50,428 nt of DNA from Zoogloea ramigera (GTDB lineage: Bacteria; Pseudomonadota; Gammaproteobacteria; Burkholderiales; Rhodocyclaceae): the NCBI RefSeq assembly GCF_006539865.1, contig NZ_BJNV01000035.1, positions 1 to 50,428 of the forward strand. Reading direction: 5' to 3'. The translations under genes were made by a program, and so were the position numbers. The notes beneath the pieces were generated by a model, which searched no databases, was not told the DNA's origin, and saw only the letters and a program-made list of their open reading frames with translations. Shown here piece after piece: positions 1 through 9,766 of the stretch (positions are counted from its first letter, which is position 1; every line of letters begins with the position of its first letter).

Positions 1-1
1 C

Positions 2-451
2 AGCCTGCCGCCGGCCGATGCCGTGCCTGCGCCGCCGCGGGCGGAGGCCGCCCCGCGCCGGGTCGCCGACGTGCCGCCCGCCGCCTGCCGTGACTGCGGG
101 GTGGTCGAAAGCGTCGAGGCGGTCCAGCAGAAGGGTGAAGGCTCGGGCCTCGGTGCGGTGGGTGGGGCGATCCTCGGCGGCGTGCTCGGCCACCAGGTGG
201 GCGAGGGCTCCGGCAAGCAGATCGCACGCATCGGCGGGGCCGTGCTCGGCGGCCTGGCCGGTAACGAGGCCGAAAAGCGCTACCGGGCGATCAGCCACTA
301 CCGCATCGGCGTGCGGATGGACGACGGCAGCTACCGGGTCGTCGAGCAGCAGAATGCGCCGGCCTGGCAGCGGGGTGACACGGTGCGCGTGGAAAACGGC
401 GGGGTCGTGGCCGGCGGCAGGGCGCCGACGGCGGGAAGCTCGGCTTTCTGA
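2..451 (+). CDS. Glycine-zipper 2TM envelope protein, 5' end outside window
   Basis: The reading frame is open from the left edge of the window to a TGA at 449-451, so the true start lies upstream and only the C-terminal part (about 149 residues) is visible. The middle holds a glycine-zipper 2TM segment: GLGAVGGAILGGVLG, a short charged turn (QVGEGSGKQ), then IGGAVLGGLAGNEAEKRY. This is the pattern of SlyB/17-kDa-antigen-like outer-membrane lipoproteins and related zipper proteins. A soluble tail of about 55 residues follows (YRIGVRMDDGSYRVVEQ and onward). Family members usually stabilise or decorate the envelope, and the specific role here is unknown. The stop codon runs straight into a terminator-like repeat. 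The lipoprotein signal, if any, is out of view. Confidence 0.8.
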   Translation, partial: SLPPADAVPAPPRAEAAPRRVADVPPAACRDCGVVESVEAVQQKGEGSGLGAVGGAILGGVLGHQVGEGSGKQIARIGGAVLGGLAGNEAEKRYRAISHYRIGVRMDDGSYRVVEQQNAPAWQRGDTVRVENGGVVAGGRAPTAGSSAF

Positions 452-513
452 GCACCCCCAGGGCCGGGCTCCGCCCCCGTGGGGGCAAGGAAACTTTGGG
501 GCAGCCCGGCGTT
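450..513 (+). repeat. Dispersed terminator-like intergenic repeat, copy 1
   Basis: This element begins at the stop codon of the glycine-zipper gene. It reads GAGCACCCCCAGGGCCGGGC, then a GCCCCC/GGGGGC inverted repeat at 473-486, then AAGGAAACTTTGGGGC. An outer stem pairs CCGGGCT (464-470) with AGCCCGG (503-509), and a T-rich stretch follows (CGTTTTCTTTG). A second, diverged copy lies at 39280-39352 on the minus strand, also downstream of a gene and in the same orientation relative to it. It probably acts as a transcription terminator. Confidence 0.7.
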
Positions 514-551
514 TTCTTTGAGAGCGTGCGTGAAAGCCATGGCCACAAAGC

Positions 552-573
552 AAAAACCCGCCGGGGAGGCGGG
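552..573 (-). terminator. Rho-independent terminator of the tRNA operon
   Basis: On the minus strand CCCGCC (573-568) and GGCGGG (562-557) form a 6-bp GC stem around a 5-base loop, followed by TTTTT (556-552). It lies about 40 bases beyond the 3' end of tRNA-Val, as expected for the end of the tRNA transcript. Confidence 0.8.
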
Positions 574-615
574 CTTGGCGCTGCGTGGGCCTTGAGGGCC
601 AGGCAGTAAAACTGT

Positions 616-692
616 TGGTGCGTCCTGACGGAATCGAACCGCCGACCTCCACGATGTCAACGTGGCGCTCTAACCAGCTGAGCTAAGGACGC
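616..692 (-). tRNA. tRNA-Val (GAC)
   Basis: The minus strand folds as a full cloverleaf of 77 nt with encoded CCA. The acceptor stem is GCGTCCT/AGGACGC, the D-arm region contains AGCTCAGCTGGTTAGAGC, and the anticodon stem CCACG/CGTGG encloses loop TTGACAT, giving anticodon GAC (reads GUC, valine). The T arm contains GGTTCGATTCC. It is the last gene of a three-tRNA operon. Confidence 0.95.
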
Positions 693-702
693 ATCCGGAG
701 GG

Positions 703-780
<78 letters not shown>

Positions 781-830
781 TCCGTGTGTGCTGCGACTTA
801 CACTTTCCGGAAACTCACCCCGAGGGGCGT

Positions 831-906
831 TGGAGCGGCAGAAGAGTCTCGAACTCTCGACCTCAACCTTGGCAAGGTTGCGCTCTACCAACTGAGCTAC
901 TGCCGC
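831..906 (-). tRNA. tRNA-Gly (GCC)
   Basis: A 76-nt cloverleaf with encoded CCA lies on the minus strand. The acceptor is GCGGCAG/CTGCCGC, the D arm contains AGCTCAGTTGGTAGAGC, and the anticodon stem CAACC/GGTTG has loop TTGCCAA, so the anticodon is GCC (glycine). It is the first gene of the operon, about 50 bases from the promoter. Confidence 0.95.
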
Positions 907-957
907 TTTGTTCCGGAACTTCCGCGTGGTGTCTGGAACACCTCGGGAAGGGCGCGA

Positions 958-985
958 ATTATACGTCGGGCGGCAGTGTTTGCAA
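958..985 (-). promoter_or_regulatory. Sigma-70 promoter of the tRNA operon
   Basis: On the minus strand TTGCAA (985-980) and a perfect TATAAT (963-958) are separated by 16 bp. The -10 is followed by CGCGCCC, a GC-rich segment of the stringent-discriminator type common on stable-RNA promoters. The first tRNA starts about 50 bases downstream. Confidence 0.8.
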
Positions 986-1123
986 TAGCCTTTTGCGTTT
1001 TTTTGTGTGGCCCGGCGGGAGGGCGGCCCTACCGAGGGGGAAGGGGGCTGTCGCGCCCTGGCTTGGCAAGCACGTAAAGGGCCGCGGTGGGCACGAACAG
1101 TGTGATCGGGCGCAGGGGCGGGA

Positions 1124-3064
1124 TCAGCCCGTGCCGCCGAGGATCCGCCCGTTCGAGATCACGCAGCAACGGTCCCGTCCGCTGCGTTTGGCGGCGTAGA
1201 GGGCCTGGTCGGCGGTGGCGATGAGGTTGTCCTCGTTGGGTGTCGAGGGCTCCCGGCTGGAGATGCCGACGCTGATGCTGGTGTTGATCACCCGCTCGCC
1301 GACCCGGATCGGCGCGTCCCGCACGCTCAGGCGCAGCCGTTCGGCGGCCTGGAGGGCGGCGCGGAGGTCGCCGTTCTGGCAGATCACCAGGAATTCCTCG
1401 CCGCCCATCCGGATGACGTGGTCGTCCTTGCGGGCGGTGCCGCGCAGCCGCTGGCCGACCTCGACCAGCACCCGGTCGCCCACGGCGTGGCCGTGGGTGT
1501 CGTTGATGGCCTTGAAGCGGTCGATGTCGATCATCATCACCGCCAGCCCCTGCCGCGAGCGGGAGGTGGCGCTCCAGGCCTGCCCGAGGATCTCCATGCC
1601 GGCGCGGCGGTTGGGCAGGCCGGTGAGCAGGTCGGTGAGGGCGTAGTGTTCGAGCTTGCGGTTGCTGATGGCCAGCTCGGAGGCGAACTGCTTGAGCTGG
1701 GCCCGGTCGCGTTCCCAGCTCTCGAGGAGCTGCACGTAGTGCAGGGCCGCCCGCATACGCGCCGACAGGGCGCGCATCTTGACGGGCTTGGTCACATAGT
1801 CGTCGACGCCGGCCTCGAAGGCTTCGACGATCTCGTCCTCGGCGTCCATGCCGGTGAGCATGATCACGTACATCGACTGGCCCCATTCGGTGGCGCGCAG
1901 GGCCCGGCAGAACTCCAGGCCGTTCATCACCGGCATCATCCAGTCGGTGACGACGATGTGGGGCATCACCTTGAGCGCCAACGCCAGGGCCTCCTCGCCG
2001 TTGGCGGCGCAATACACGTCGGGCCCGGCGAGGCTGCGCAGCTGGGCTTCGATGATGACCCGGGAGGTGGGCTCGTCCTCCACCAGCAGCACCCGCATCG
2101 CCATGGTCTTGAGCTCGGCGGCCTTGGGGGCCGGGGCTTCCGCCATGGTGGTGAAGGGGGGCAGGCGGCGGGCGGGTACCTTGAGGAGCTCGCTCCACTC
2201 GCGCCAGCGGGCCAGGATGCGGTCGACGAGCTCGCCGACTTCGGTGCCGTCCAGGCCTAGCCGGCCGCCCAGCAGGAAGAGTTCGGCGATGAGCCCGCCG
2301 CGTTTGTCCTCGGGGGCCAGCCCCATGTCGGCAATGCGCCGGGCGTGGTGGAACAGGCGGACCAGCTGGTAGGGCCGCGAGCCTTCGGCGAAGCCGGCCT
2401 GGTCGGGGGCCTCGTGGTGGCAGACGGGCTCGGCGAGGGCTTTCGGGATGCCGCTGTCGGCGAGAATGGCGGCGGTGAAGGCGTTGTGGTCGGTCTGCAG
2501 GCGGGCCTGCTCGAGTGCTGCGAGCTGGCTGTCGTCCTCGCACTCCTCGAGCAGGCAGCCGTAGTCGACGGGGTGCACCGTCGCCAGCGCGAGGCAGCCG
2601 ATGCGCGCCATCAGGCCGCAGGCAAAAAGCTCGTCCGGGGAGCCGATGCGGCTCTGGCTCGCCAGGGCCTGGCAGGCCACCGCCATCAGCAGGGCGTGGG
2701 ACCAGAAGTGGGCGTAGTCGAAGGCTTCGCAGGGGCCGCTCTGGTATTGGTCCACCAGCGAAAACCCCACCGCGAGCTGACGCACGGTGCTCATTCCGAG
2801 GCGCATCACTGCCTCGGAGACGGCCACGAAGGGGCGCCCGGTGGTGTTGGCCGCTGCGGTGTTGGCGAGCTGCAGGAGGCGGCTGCTGAGGGCCGGATCG
2901 GTCTGTACGACGCGGGCGATCTCGTCGATGCGGGCATCGTCCCGGCGGCAGATTTCCATGATCGCCAGTGCCACGCCCTTGGGGCTCGGCAACTGGCCGC
3001 TGAAGCGCAGTTGTTCTATCGGCATGCGGTGGGGCTGGTCAGGTTCGGGGGAGGAGGTTGTCAT
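1124..3064 (-). CDS. HDOD - response regulator - diguanylate cyclase protein
   Basis: This is a 646-residue signalling protein with three modules. Residues about 18-220 form an HDOD domain (an HD-related domain without catalytic HD; note SPKGVALAIMEICRRDDA and TDPALSSRLLQLAN). Residues 323-440 form a receiver with LLVEDE, phospho-acceptor D374 in VVTDWMMPVMNG, and K427 in YVTKPVK. Residues about 470-635 form a GGDEF domain with active-site GGEEF at 554-558 and an inhibitory I-site RxxD (RKDD, 545-548). It is therefore probably an active cyclic-di-GMP synthase controlled by phosphorylation and product inhibition. The ATG is preceded by TGAGGT at good spacing; a second Met at residue 14 is possible. 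It lies downstream of a hybrid-kinase cluster on the same strand, whose receivers and HPt domains are candidate phosphate donors. That link is inference from position. Confidence 0.9.
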   Translation of the reverse strand: MTTSSPEPDQPHRMPIEQLRFSGQLPSPKGVALAIMEICRRDDARIDEIARVVQTDPALSSRLLQLANTAAANTTGRPFVAVSEAVMRLGMSTVRQLAVGFSLVDQYQSGPCEAFDYAHFWSHALLMAVACQALASQSRIGSPDELFACGLMARIGCLALATVHPVDYGCLLEECEDDSQLAALEQARLQTDHNAFTAAILADSGIPKALAEPVCHHEAPDQAGFAEGSRPYQLVRLFHHARRIADMGLAPEDKRGGLIAELFLLGGRLGLDGTEVGELVDRILARWREWSELLKVPARRLPPFTTMAEAPAPKAAELKTMAMRVLLVEDEPTSRVIIEAQLRSLAGPDVYCAANGEEALALALKVMPHIVVTDWMMPVMNGLEFCRALRATEWGQSMYVIMLTGMDAEDEIVEAFEAGVDDYVTKPVKMRALSARMRAALHYVQLLESWERDRAQLKQFASELAISNRKLEHYALTDLLTGLPNRRAGMEILGQAWSATSRSRQGLAVMMIDIDRFKAINDTHGHAVGDRVLVEVGQRLRGTARKDDHVIRMGGEEFLVICQNGDLRAALQAAERLRLSVRDAPIRVGERVINTSISVGISSREPSTPNEDNLIATADQALYAAKRSGRDRCCVISNGRILGGTG

Positions 3065-3124
3065 GGGTTTACCTCAGGAGCGGTCGGCCCTGCGGTGATG
3101 GGGTGGGCCGCGACGCCTGGCGGC

Positions 3125-3180
3125 TCTCTTTTTATTTATATCGGTTTTATTTCTTAAAAATTCAGTCGGCCGGCCGGATT
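3125..3180 (-). promoter_or_regulatory. AT-rich putative promoter of the HDOD-GGDEF gene
   Basis: This short stretch is strikingly AT-rich in a GC-rich region. On the minus strand it contains TATAAA (3140-3135) preceded by an A/T tract (AATTTTTAAGAAATAAAA) that could act as UP element and spacer. No convincing -35 is visible. It lies about 60-70 bases upstream of the start codon, so the HDOD gene may have its own promoter in addition to read-through from the kinase. Confidence 0.35.
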
Positions 3181-3208
3181 TTTTTGACCTGGCCCGAGGG
3201 GGCGTGGG

Positions 3209-5716
3209 TCAGGCGAAGTCGGCGAGCAGCGTCTCGATTTCGGCCAGGACCCGCTGGTGCTCGCCCTGGGCCTCGCCGAAGAGGCGGTGGGCGGCCTCGT
3301 GGCGGCCGGCCTTGCCCAGGCTGGCGAGGGTTTCGACCTGCTCGGCCAGCCGGTTGGCGCCGATGTTGGCGCTGCTCGAGCCGAGGGTGTGGGCGGCGGC
3401 GGCGAGGCTGTCGGCATCGCCGGTGGCCACCGCCTGCCCGAGGCTGTCGATGAGCGGGCCGGAGGCCTGCAGGTAGCTGCGCAGCAGGCGCTGGACGAAG
3501 CCCCTCTCGCCGGTCGGGTCGAGCTCCCGGTAGGCAGCGAGCACCTGGGGGTCGATGGCCTCCGGCAGGGCTGCGGCGGCATTTGCGGGGAGCCAGCGGC
3601 GCAGGGCCTCCGCGAGCCGGGCCTTGGTGTAGGGCTTGGCGAGGTAGTCGTCCATGCCCGCGGCTAGGCACTGGTCACGGTCGCCTTCCAGCGCGTTGGC
3701 GGTCAGGGCGATCACCGGCAGCCGAGGTCCGCCGGCGGGCTCGCGGGCGCGCAGTGCGGCGGTGGCTTCGTAGCCGTTCATCACCGGCATCTGGCAGTCC
3801 ATCAGCACGAGGTCGAAGGCCCGGGCGTCGAGCCGGGCCAGCGCCTCGACGCCGTTGCAGGCGATCGTGACCTGGAGGCCGAGTTTTTTGAGCATGGCGG
3901 CGGCCAGCTCCTGGTTGACCAGATTGTCTTCGGCCAGCAGCACGTGGCCCTGTAGCCGGGGGCGGGGCGGAGTGCCGGTGCCGCCCGGCGCAGGGGCGCT
4001 GGCCGGTGCCGCGCCGCCGAGTGCCCGGCCCACGGCCGCCTGGAGCTCGGCCCGACGTACTGGTTTGTTGACCCGCTGGACGATGCCGGCCCGGGCGTGT
4101 TGGTCGGTGTCGTCGGTGTCGAGGGTGGAGCTCAGCAGCACGCTCCGGGTCTGGGCGAGGGCTGGGTCGGCGTGGATGGCGGCGGCGAGCTGCATGCCGT
4201 CCATCCCGGGCAGGTGCCGGTCGACGAGGGCCAGCGCGACCGGGCTCCCACCCGCCGCGGCGGTGCGCAGCGTGGCCAGGGCTTCCGCGGCGCTGGCGGC
4301 GCAGTGCACCTGTGCGCCCCAGGCGGCCAGCTGAGCGTGCAGGATGCCCCGGGTGCTCGGGTTGTCGTCCACCACCAGCACCCACCGCCCCACGAGCTGC
4401 GCCGGTGCGGCGGGCGGCGGAGTGGCAACCTGCGGGCGGGCGAGGGGGAGCGTGATGCGGAAGCAGGCGCCCTGGCCCGCTTCGCTGTCGACGCTGAGGC
4501 GGCCACTCATCAGCTCGACCAGGCGTTTGCTGATCGCCAGCCCGAGGCCGGTGCCGCCGAACTCGCGGGTGGTGGAGCCGTCGGCCTGGGAGAAGTGCTC
4601 GAAGATCTTATGCTGCGCCTCGGGGCTGATGCCGACGCCGGTGTCTTTCACGCTCAGTTCGAGGGTGCCGTCGGCGCCGACTTCGGCGTGCACCACCACC
4701 TCGCCCTGATGGGTGAACTTGATGGCGTTGCTGAGCAGGTTGGCCAGCACCTGGCGCAGCCGGAAGGGGTCGCCGTGGGCCTGCAGGGCCTGGTCTGGCG
4801 GGCTCAGCTGGCTTGCCAGTTCGAGGCCCTTCCGGGCGGCGGGCTCGGCGAACATGGCCACGCTGTCCTCGACGAGCTCGCCCAGGTCGAAGTCGATGGC
4901 TTCGAGGTGCATGTGGCCGGACTCGATCTTCGAGAAATCGAGGATGTCGTTGATGATGCCCAGCAGGTGGTGGCCCGACTGCTGGACCACGCGGGCATAG
5001 CGCTCCTGGGTGGGGTCGAGGCGGGTCGCGAGGAGCAGCTCGGTCATGCCCAGCACACCGTTCATCGGGGTGCGGATCTCGTGGCTCATGGTGGCGAGGA
5101 ATTCGCTCTTGGCCTGGTTGGCGGCCTCGGCTTGGTCCTTGGCGGCGTGCAGCTCGGCGGTGCGGGTGCGGACGGTTTCTTCAAGGTGGCGCTGGTGCTC
5201 GCGCAGGCGGGCCTCGGCGTTGCGCAGGGCGTCCAGCGGGATGCGCCGCCCCGGCCCCCAGATCGCCCAGGCGATGGCGCTGCTGGTGAGCAGGATCAGC
5301 AAGCCGGGGGCCAGCTCCTGGCGGTGATCGATGCCGATGGTGATCTCGCCCACCGGCTGGCCGAAGGCGTGCACCGGCGTGCTGTGCAGCTGCACATACC
5401 AGGCGGGTGGCGGGCCGCCCTCGAGGAGGGGCTGCCCGCCCGTGCCGGTGAGCCGGAAATATTCATTCGACAATATCATCGGCTCCAGCTGCACGTTGAG
5501 GCGGCTGGAGTTGTCTTCCCAGAAGTCGGGTTGAATCTGGATGAATTGTTCGATGAGGCGGGCCCGGTCGCGCAGGTCTGCGTCGATCTGGCGGGCCGAT
5601 TCGGAATGCACATACCAGCCGTAGAAGGACAGCGGCCCGGCCAGCAGGAGCAGGGCCAGCACGCCGGCCAGGCGCGTGACCAAGCGCGAGACGCGGCGGT
5701 GGACGAACTCGTTCAT
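3209..5716 (-). CDS. Hybrid sensor histidine kinase, HK-REC-REC-HPt
   Basis: This 835-residue inner-membrane kinase has TM helices at about 15-37 and 138-153 bracketing a short periplasmic sensor of about 100 residues. A coiled linker follows, then HisKA with H212 in [13 protein letters not shown], and HATPase_c with N-box [15 protein letters not shown] and [10 protein letters not shown]. Receiver 1 has acceptor D499 in [11 protein letters not shown], receiver 2 has D640 in [13 protein letters not shown], and a C-terminal HPt has H776. In the HPt motif the usual basic residue is glycine ([12 protein letters not shown], against [12 protein letters not shown] in the paralogue next door). The start codon overlaps the stop of the periplasmic-binding-protein gene (ATGA), so the two are translationally coupled. 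It is strongly similar to the 928-residue kinase at 6566-9352, which suggests a duplication. Confidence 0.93.
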   Translation of the reverse strand: MNEFVHRRVSRLVTRLAGVLALLLLAGPLSFYGWYVHSESARQIDADLRDRARLIEQFIQIQPDFWEDNSSRLNVQLEPMILSNEYFRLTGTGGQPLLEGGPPPAWYVQLHSTPVHAFGQPVGEITIGIDHRQELAPGLLILLTSSAIAWAIWGPGRRIPLDALRNAEARLREHQRHLEETVRTRTAELHAAKDQAEAANQAKSEFLATMSHEIRTPMNGVLGMTELLLATRLDPTQERYARVVQQSGHHLLGIINDILDFSKIESGHMHLEAIDFDLGELVEDSVAMFAEPAARKGLELASQLSPPDQALQAHGDPFRLRQVLANLLSNAIKFTHQGEVVVHAEVGADGTLELSVKDTGVGISPEAQHKIFEHFSQADGSTTREFGGTGLGLAISKRLVELMSGRLSVDSEAGQGACFRITLPLARPQVATPPPAAPAQLVGRWVLVVDDNPSTRGILHAQLAAWGAQVHCAASAAEALATLRTAAAGGSPVALALVDRHLPGMDGMQLAAAIHADPALAQTRSVLLSSTLDTDDTDQHARAGIVQRVNKPVRRAELQAAVGRALGGAAPASAPAPGGTGTPPRPRLQGHVLLAEDNLVNQELAAAMLKKLGLQVTIACNGVEALARLDARAFDLVLMDCQMPVMNGYEATAALRAREPAGGPRLPVIALTANALEGDRDQCLAAGMDDYLAKPYTKARLAEALRRWLPANAAAALPEAIDPQVLAAYRELDPTGERGFVQRLLRSYLQASGPLIDSLGQAVATGDADSLAAAAHTLGSSSANIGANRLAEQVETLASLGKAGRHEAAHRLFGEAQGEHQRVLAEIETLLADFA

Positions 5717-6552
5717 CGCCCGGCCGGGAGATATGCGCTGCGCTGCAGCACCGCGTGGGCCTTGTCGCTCTGCAGGAAGGCGGCGAACTTGTCGGCGAGT
5801 GGGCTCGGCTGGCGCGGCAGGGCGACGCTGATCTCCTTGCGCCAGGGGTAGCGGCCCTCCTTGAGCGTGGCCAGGCTCGGTGCTACGCCGTTGATCTCGA
5901 ACACGGTGAGCCTGGCGCCGCTGGCGCGCAGCAGCCCCAGGGTGGTGGGTCCGAGGGAGCCGGGGCTGTGGGTGAGCAGGGTGAGGGTTTCCAGGTCGTC
6001 CTGGCCCAGGGCCATGCCGGGGCGCCGGGCGGCGGTGTCGACGGCCTTCGCCATCATCGGCGACATGGATTTCAGGGTTTGGGTGTCGCTCTCGAAGCTG
6101 GCGCGCAGCACGAGCCGGATCGGCTGGTCGTTGTCCCAGCGGGTCTGCCGCCCTTCATACACGGCGGCCAGCTCATCCAGCGTGAAGCCGTTCTTCTTCT
6201 GGCCGCCCGCCGAGGCGAGGACCAGCGGCGTCGTTGCCAGCACGAAATGTCGCCCGATCCGGGCGGCCTCGTCGGGCTTGAGGGCCCGGCCCGGCAGCGC
6301 CAGGTCGATGCGCCCGCCGGCCAGGGCCTTGAGGGCACCGCTGGAGCCCAGCGGCGGGGTGGGCTGCAGCAGCTCGGCGTCGGGGTGTTGTTTGCGGAAT
6401 TCTTCGAACAGCGCCGTCACGAGGGGCGCAGACGAGCCGGTGCCGCTGATCCGGAGCGGCTCGGCCAGGGCGGGCTGCGCGATGAGCGCGGTGAGGGCCA
6501 GGAGGGCAGCGGCTTTGCCCATCGACGGGCGCGGGGTGGCGTGGTGGGGCAT
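5713..6552 (-). CDS. Periplasmic phosphate/PstS-like substrate-binding protein
   Basis: This is a 279-residue exported binding protein. The N-terminus has a hydrophobic signal ([19 protein letters not shown], cleavage probably after ALA) followed by [25 protein letters not shown]. That is the opening strand and anion loop of the PstS/PBP-like family (GSGSS-type phosphate loop). Further family-like segments are [21 protein letters not shown] and [11 protein letters not shown] near the C-terminus. No ABC permease or ATPase is adjacent. It sits between two hybrid kinases, 13 bases after one and overlapping the next by 4 bases, so it most likely presents a ligand to one or both kinases rather than feeding a transporter (inference). 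A Met 10 residues further in (at 6522) is an alternative start placing the signal peptide at the N-terminus. Confidence 0.8.
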   Translation of the reverse strand: MPHHATPRPSMGKAAALLALTALIAQPALAEPLRISGTGSSAPLVTALFEEFRKQHPDAELLQPTPPLGSSGALKALAGGRIDLALPGRALKPDEAARIGRHFVLATTPLVLASAGGQKKNGFTLDELAAVYEGRQTRWDNDQPIRLVLRASFESDTQTLKSMSPMMAKAVDTAARRPGMALGQDDLETLTLLTHSPGSLGPTTLGLLRASGARLTVFEINGVAPSLATLKEGRYPWRKEISVALPRQPSPLADKFAAFLQSDKAHAVLQRSAYLPAGR

Positions 6553-6565
6553 GGCGGGGCGGGGT

Positions 6566-9352
6566 TCAGGCGGTTTCGTCGAGCAGGGCGTGGACGTCGG
6601 CGACGAGCGCGGCGTAGGCGGCCCGGGCCTCGCCGATGGAGAGGGCGGCTTGATCCAGCTGGCCGGCCTTGGCGAGGGCTTCGAGCCCGCGGAAATGTTC
6701 GGCTGCCGCCAGGCCGCCGATGTTGGCACTGCTGGACTTGAGGGCGTGGGCCGCTTCGCGGGCGGCGCTGGCATCCCCGGCGGGGATGGCGGTTTCGAGC
6801 TTGTGGATGAGCGCGGTCGAGCTCTCGAGATACACCGCCAGCAGCCTCCGGGCGAGGCTCCAGCCGCCGTCGGGGTCGAGTTCGCGGTAGGGTTCGAGCA
6901 CCTTGCGGTCGATGGCCGTGGCGCCCTTAGGGGCGTTGGTGCTGGTGGGCGGCGGGGCGGCGGCATCTGCCGCGGGGGCCGGCCGGGTTGGCAGCCAGCG
7001 CTGCAGGGTGGCCTCGAGCTGGGCGGTGGTGTAGGGCTTGGCGAGGTAGTCGTCCATGCCGGCGGCGAGGCACTGGTTGCGGTCGCCCTCCATGGCGTTG
7101 GCGGTGAGGGCGATCACCGGCAGGTGGTGGCCGCCCTGACCCTCCCGGGCGCGCAGCAGCGCGGTGGCCTGGTAGCCGTCCATCACCGGCATCTGGCAGT
7201 CCATCAGGATGGCGTCGAAGGCTTGCGTGGCCGCCAGCGCGAGGGCTTCCTCGCCGTGCTGGGCGATGGCCACCGTGAGGCCCAGCTTCTGCAGCATCGC
7301 GCGGGCGAGCTCCTGGTTGACCGGGTTGTCCTCGGCCAGCAGCACATGGCCGTGGAGCAGGCCGCCGGGGGCGGGTCTGGCAGTGGGCGCCGCCGGGGGC
7401 GCGACCGCCGCGCTGCCGGCGCCCAGGGCCCAGCCGACGACGTGGCGGAGTTCGGCCTGGCGTACGGGCTTGCTCACGCAGCGCAGGATGCCGGCCTCCT
7501 CGCGCTCGCGGGCGTTGCCGGCGATGAAGGTCGAGGTGAGCATGATCAGCCGGGTCGGGGCGAGGGCCGGCTCGGCGTGGATGGCCTGGGCGAGCTGCAG
7601 GCCGTCCATCCCGGGCATGTGCATGTCGAGGATGGCGAGATCGAAGGGCTGGCCGAGCCCGGCCGCTTCGTGGAGGGCTTCGAGGGCCTGGGCGCCGCTC
7701 TCGGCGCAGTGCACCTGCATGCCCCAGCCGCCCAGCTGCAGGCGCAGGATGTCGAGGTTGGTGAGGTTGTCGTCCACCACCAGCACCCGCGCGCCTTCGA
7801 GCCGGGTGGTGGCGGATTCGGGCGCATCCGCTGGGCTGGCCGCCCGGGGCAGGCGCAGGTCGATGTGGAAGCGGGAGCCCTTGCCCACCTCGCTGTCGAC
7901 GCCGATGCGGCCACCCATCAGCTCGATCAGCCGCCGGCTGATCGCCAGCCCCAGCCCGGTGCCGCCGAACTCGCGGGTGGTGGTGCCGTCGGCCTGGGAG
8001 AAGTGCTCGAAGATCTTCTCGCGGGCGGCGGCGGAGATGCCGACGCCGGTGTCCTCGACGCTCAGGCTCACCTGCATGTGCTCGCCCTCCGGCACGACCT
8101 GGGCGCGCACCACGACCTCGCCCTGGCGGGTGAACTTGATGGCGTTGTTGAGCAGGTTGGCCAGCACCTGGCGCAGCCGGAAGGCGTCGCCGCGCATGCG
8201 CAGGGCGACGTTGGGCGGGCTGAGCTGGCTGGCCAGCTCGAGGCCTTTCCCGGCGGCCGGCTGGGCGAACATCTCCACGCTGTCCTCGACGAGCTCGACC
8301 AGGTCGAAGTCGGTGGCTTCGAGCTCGATGTAGCCCGACTCGATCTTCGAGAAATCGAGGATGTCGTTGATGATGCCCAGCAGGTGGCGCCCCGACTGCT
8401 GGACCAGCTCGGCGTAGCGCTGCTGGGTGGGGTCGAGCCGGGAGCTCAGCAGCAGCTCGGTCATGCCGAGCACGCCGTTCATCGGGGTGCGGATCTCGTG
8501 GCTCATGGTGGCGAGGAACTCGCTCTTGGCCTGGCTGGCGGCTTCGGCCTGCTCCTTGGCGGCGCGCAGCTCGGCGGTGCGCCCTTCGACGAGCTCCTCG
8601 AGGTGTTCCTGGTGCTCGCGCAGGCTCGCGTCGCGGGCCCGCAGTTCGCCCAGCATGTCGTTGAAGCTGTCCACCAGCCTGCCGATCTCGTCCTCGCCGC
8701 TGCGGGGGATGTGCTGGTCGTAACGCTGGCTTTCGGCCACCTCGCGGGCGGCCGCGGCGAGGCGCAGCACCGGCTCGCTGATGCGGTGCTGCAGGCGCTG
8801 GGCGGCCAGCACCGCCAGCAGCAGCACCAGAACGCCCAGCCCGGCCGTGGTGAGGCTGTCCCGGCGGATCTGGCGCCACATCTCGGACGGGTCGACCACC
8901 ATCGACAGGGTCCCCAGGGTCTCGGCACCGTCGATGCCGGCGGCGGTGGGCCGCAGCACGTAGTCGAAGCGCAGCGGGCGGGTCGACAAGGGCAGGCCGC
9001 GTTCGAAGCCGTTTGGCGTGAGCTGCGCGAAGACGTCGGGGGCGACGCCGGCGGGGTAGGCGGCCAGCAGGCGCCCGTCGGGCAGGACGATGCGGGCCGC
9101 CACCACCTCGGGTTGCTCGCGCAGGCTGGCCAGGTTGACCGCCGCGGCCTGCTCGTCGCCGAACACCACCGCCGCCTCGGCGTTGGCGGCCACCACGTGG
9201 GCCAGGCTGCGCAGCTGGGACATCATCGAGCCCTGCTGGCGCAGGGTGCCGGCGACGGTGAAGATGATCAGGGCCAGCGCGAGCACCGCGAAGGCCATGC
9301 CGGCCAGCATCAGCAGCAGGCGTCGGCGCAGGGAGGAGGCTTTCCAGTTCAT
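6566..9352 (-). CDS. Hybrid sensor histidine kinase with HAMP, HK-REC-REC-HPt
   Basis: This is a 928-residue membrane kinase. Two TM helices (about 12-34 and 168-184) flank a periplasmic sensor of about 130 residues resembling CHASE8-type domains ([22 protein letters not shown]). HAMP lies at about 185-240, then a coiled coil, and HisKA with H285 in [13 protein letters not shown]. The HATPase has [15 protein letters not shown] and [10 protein letters not shown]. Two receivers follow ([13 protein letters not shown] and [13 protein letters not shown]), then an HPt with H869 in [13 protein letters not shown]. The start [11 protein letters not shown] was chosen because the upstream in-frame extension is Arg/Pro-rich non-coding-like sequence, and this start puts the TM helix in its usual place. 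It is the first gene of a three-gene unit with the binding protein and the second kinase. Its core is nearly collinear with the 835-residue kinase, but that kinase lacks HAMP and has a different sensor. Confidence 0.92.
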   Translation of the reverse strand: MNWKASSLRRRLLLMLAGMAFAVLALALIIFTVAGTLRQQGSMMSQLRSLAHVVAANAEAAVVFGDEQAAAVNLASLREQPEVVAARIVLPDGRLLAAYPAGVAPDVFAQLTPNGFERGLPLSTRPLRFDYVLRPTAAGIDGAETLGTLSMVVDPSEMWRQIRRDSLTTAGLGVLVLLLAVLAAQRLQHRISEPVLRLAAAAREVAESQRYDQHIPRSGEDEIGRLVDSFNDMLGELRARDASLREHQEHLEELVEGRTAELRAAKEQAEAASQAKSEFLATMSHEIRTPMNGVLGMTELLLSSRLDPTQQRYAELVQQSGRHLLGIINDILDFSKIESGYIELEATDFDLVELVEDSVEMFAQPAAGKGLELASQLSPPNVALRMRGDAFRLRQVLANLLNNAIKFTRQGEVVVRAQVVPEGEHMQVSLSVEDTGVGISAAAREKIFEHFSQADGTTTREFGGTGLGLAISRRLIELMGGRIGVDSEVGKGSRFHIDLRLPRAASPADAPESATTRLEGARVLVVDDNLTNLDILRLQLGGWGMQVHCAESGAQALEALHEAAGLGQPFDLAILDMHMPGMDGLQLAQAIHAEPALAPTRLIMLTSTFIAGNAREREEAGILRCVSKPVRQAELRHVVGWALGAGSAAVAPPAAPTARPAPGGLLHGHVLLAEDNPVNQELARAMLQKLGLTVAIAQHGEEALALAATQAFDAILMDCQMPVMDGYQATALLRAREGQGGHHLPVIALTANAMEGDRNQCLAAGMDDYLAKPYTTAQLEATLQRWLPTRPAPAADAAAPPPTSTNAPKGATAIDRKVLEPYRELDPDGGWSLARRLLAVYLESSTALIHKLETAIPAGDASAAREAAHALKSSSANIGGLAAAEHFRGLEALAKAGQLDQAALSIGEARAAYAALVADVHALLDETA

Positions 9353-9766
9353 GGCGTCACCCGCCTGGCCGCGGCGGCCTTGAAACATATCCTGCGGCCC
9401 TCGGCGGCCGGGCTGGGCTGGGCGACGACGGGCGTTCCGCAGGGAGTGGGGGGCAGATGGCTGCGAGGCATGGCAGGGGCTGGTTGGGCTGGGAGGTGTC
9501 TGGCGGTGGTTTGCCATTCGCACCCGCCGGGTAGGCGTGTGTACGGATGCGAGGCATAGCGGCAGCGGGCCGCGCAGACTTTAGTGCCGGCGTGGCGCCC
9601 GCCGTGAATCGGGGGGTGGGGCGGCTGCCGCGGGGCGGCGCCTGCGTGAAGCCGGCGGGGCCACCGGGGTGTGAGCGGCGCCGTCGCCAGGTGGCCCGGC
9701 GGCGCGCTTTCTGGGATTATTCTGGCCACGACACCCACGTCCTTGCCCGTAACCAGGAGTTCTTCC
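9353..9766. other. Divergent intergenic region, no gene seen
   Basis: These 414 bases separate the divergent kinase operon and the OYE reductase gene. Only GC-rich sequence with no codon-like conserved product was found on either strand. A TATTCT element near 9718 could be a -10 for the plus-strand gene, but no good -35 is seen. Promoters for both directions are expected here. Confidence 0.5.

Noticed and set aside
1000-1050. T-run near a GC-rich hairpin (GGCCC GGCGGGAGG region) as a terminator of the HDOD-GGDEF gene
   Set aside because: On the minus strand the tract after the hairpin is A-rich, not T-rich, and the plus strand has no gene that would use it.
3160-3187. GGCCGGCCGG palindrome followed by TTTTTTT on the plus strand as a terminator
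   Set aside because: The palindrome has no loop, and no plus-strand gene ends here; on the minus strand it precedes the HDOD promoter region.
5861-9559. 1232-residue open frame on the plus strand antisense to the hybrid kinase
   Set aside because: It is rich in Gly, Val, Gln, His and Glu with low-complexity repeats, as expected from the antisense frame of GC-rich codons. The minus-strand kinase has full domain motifs.
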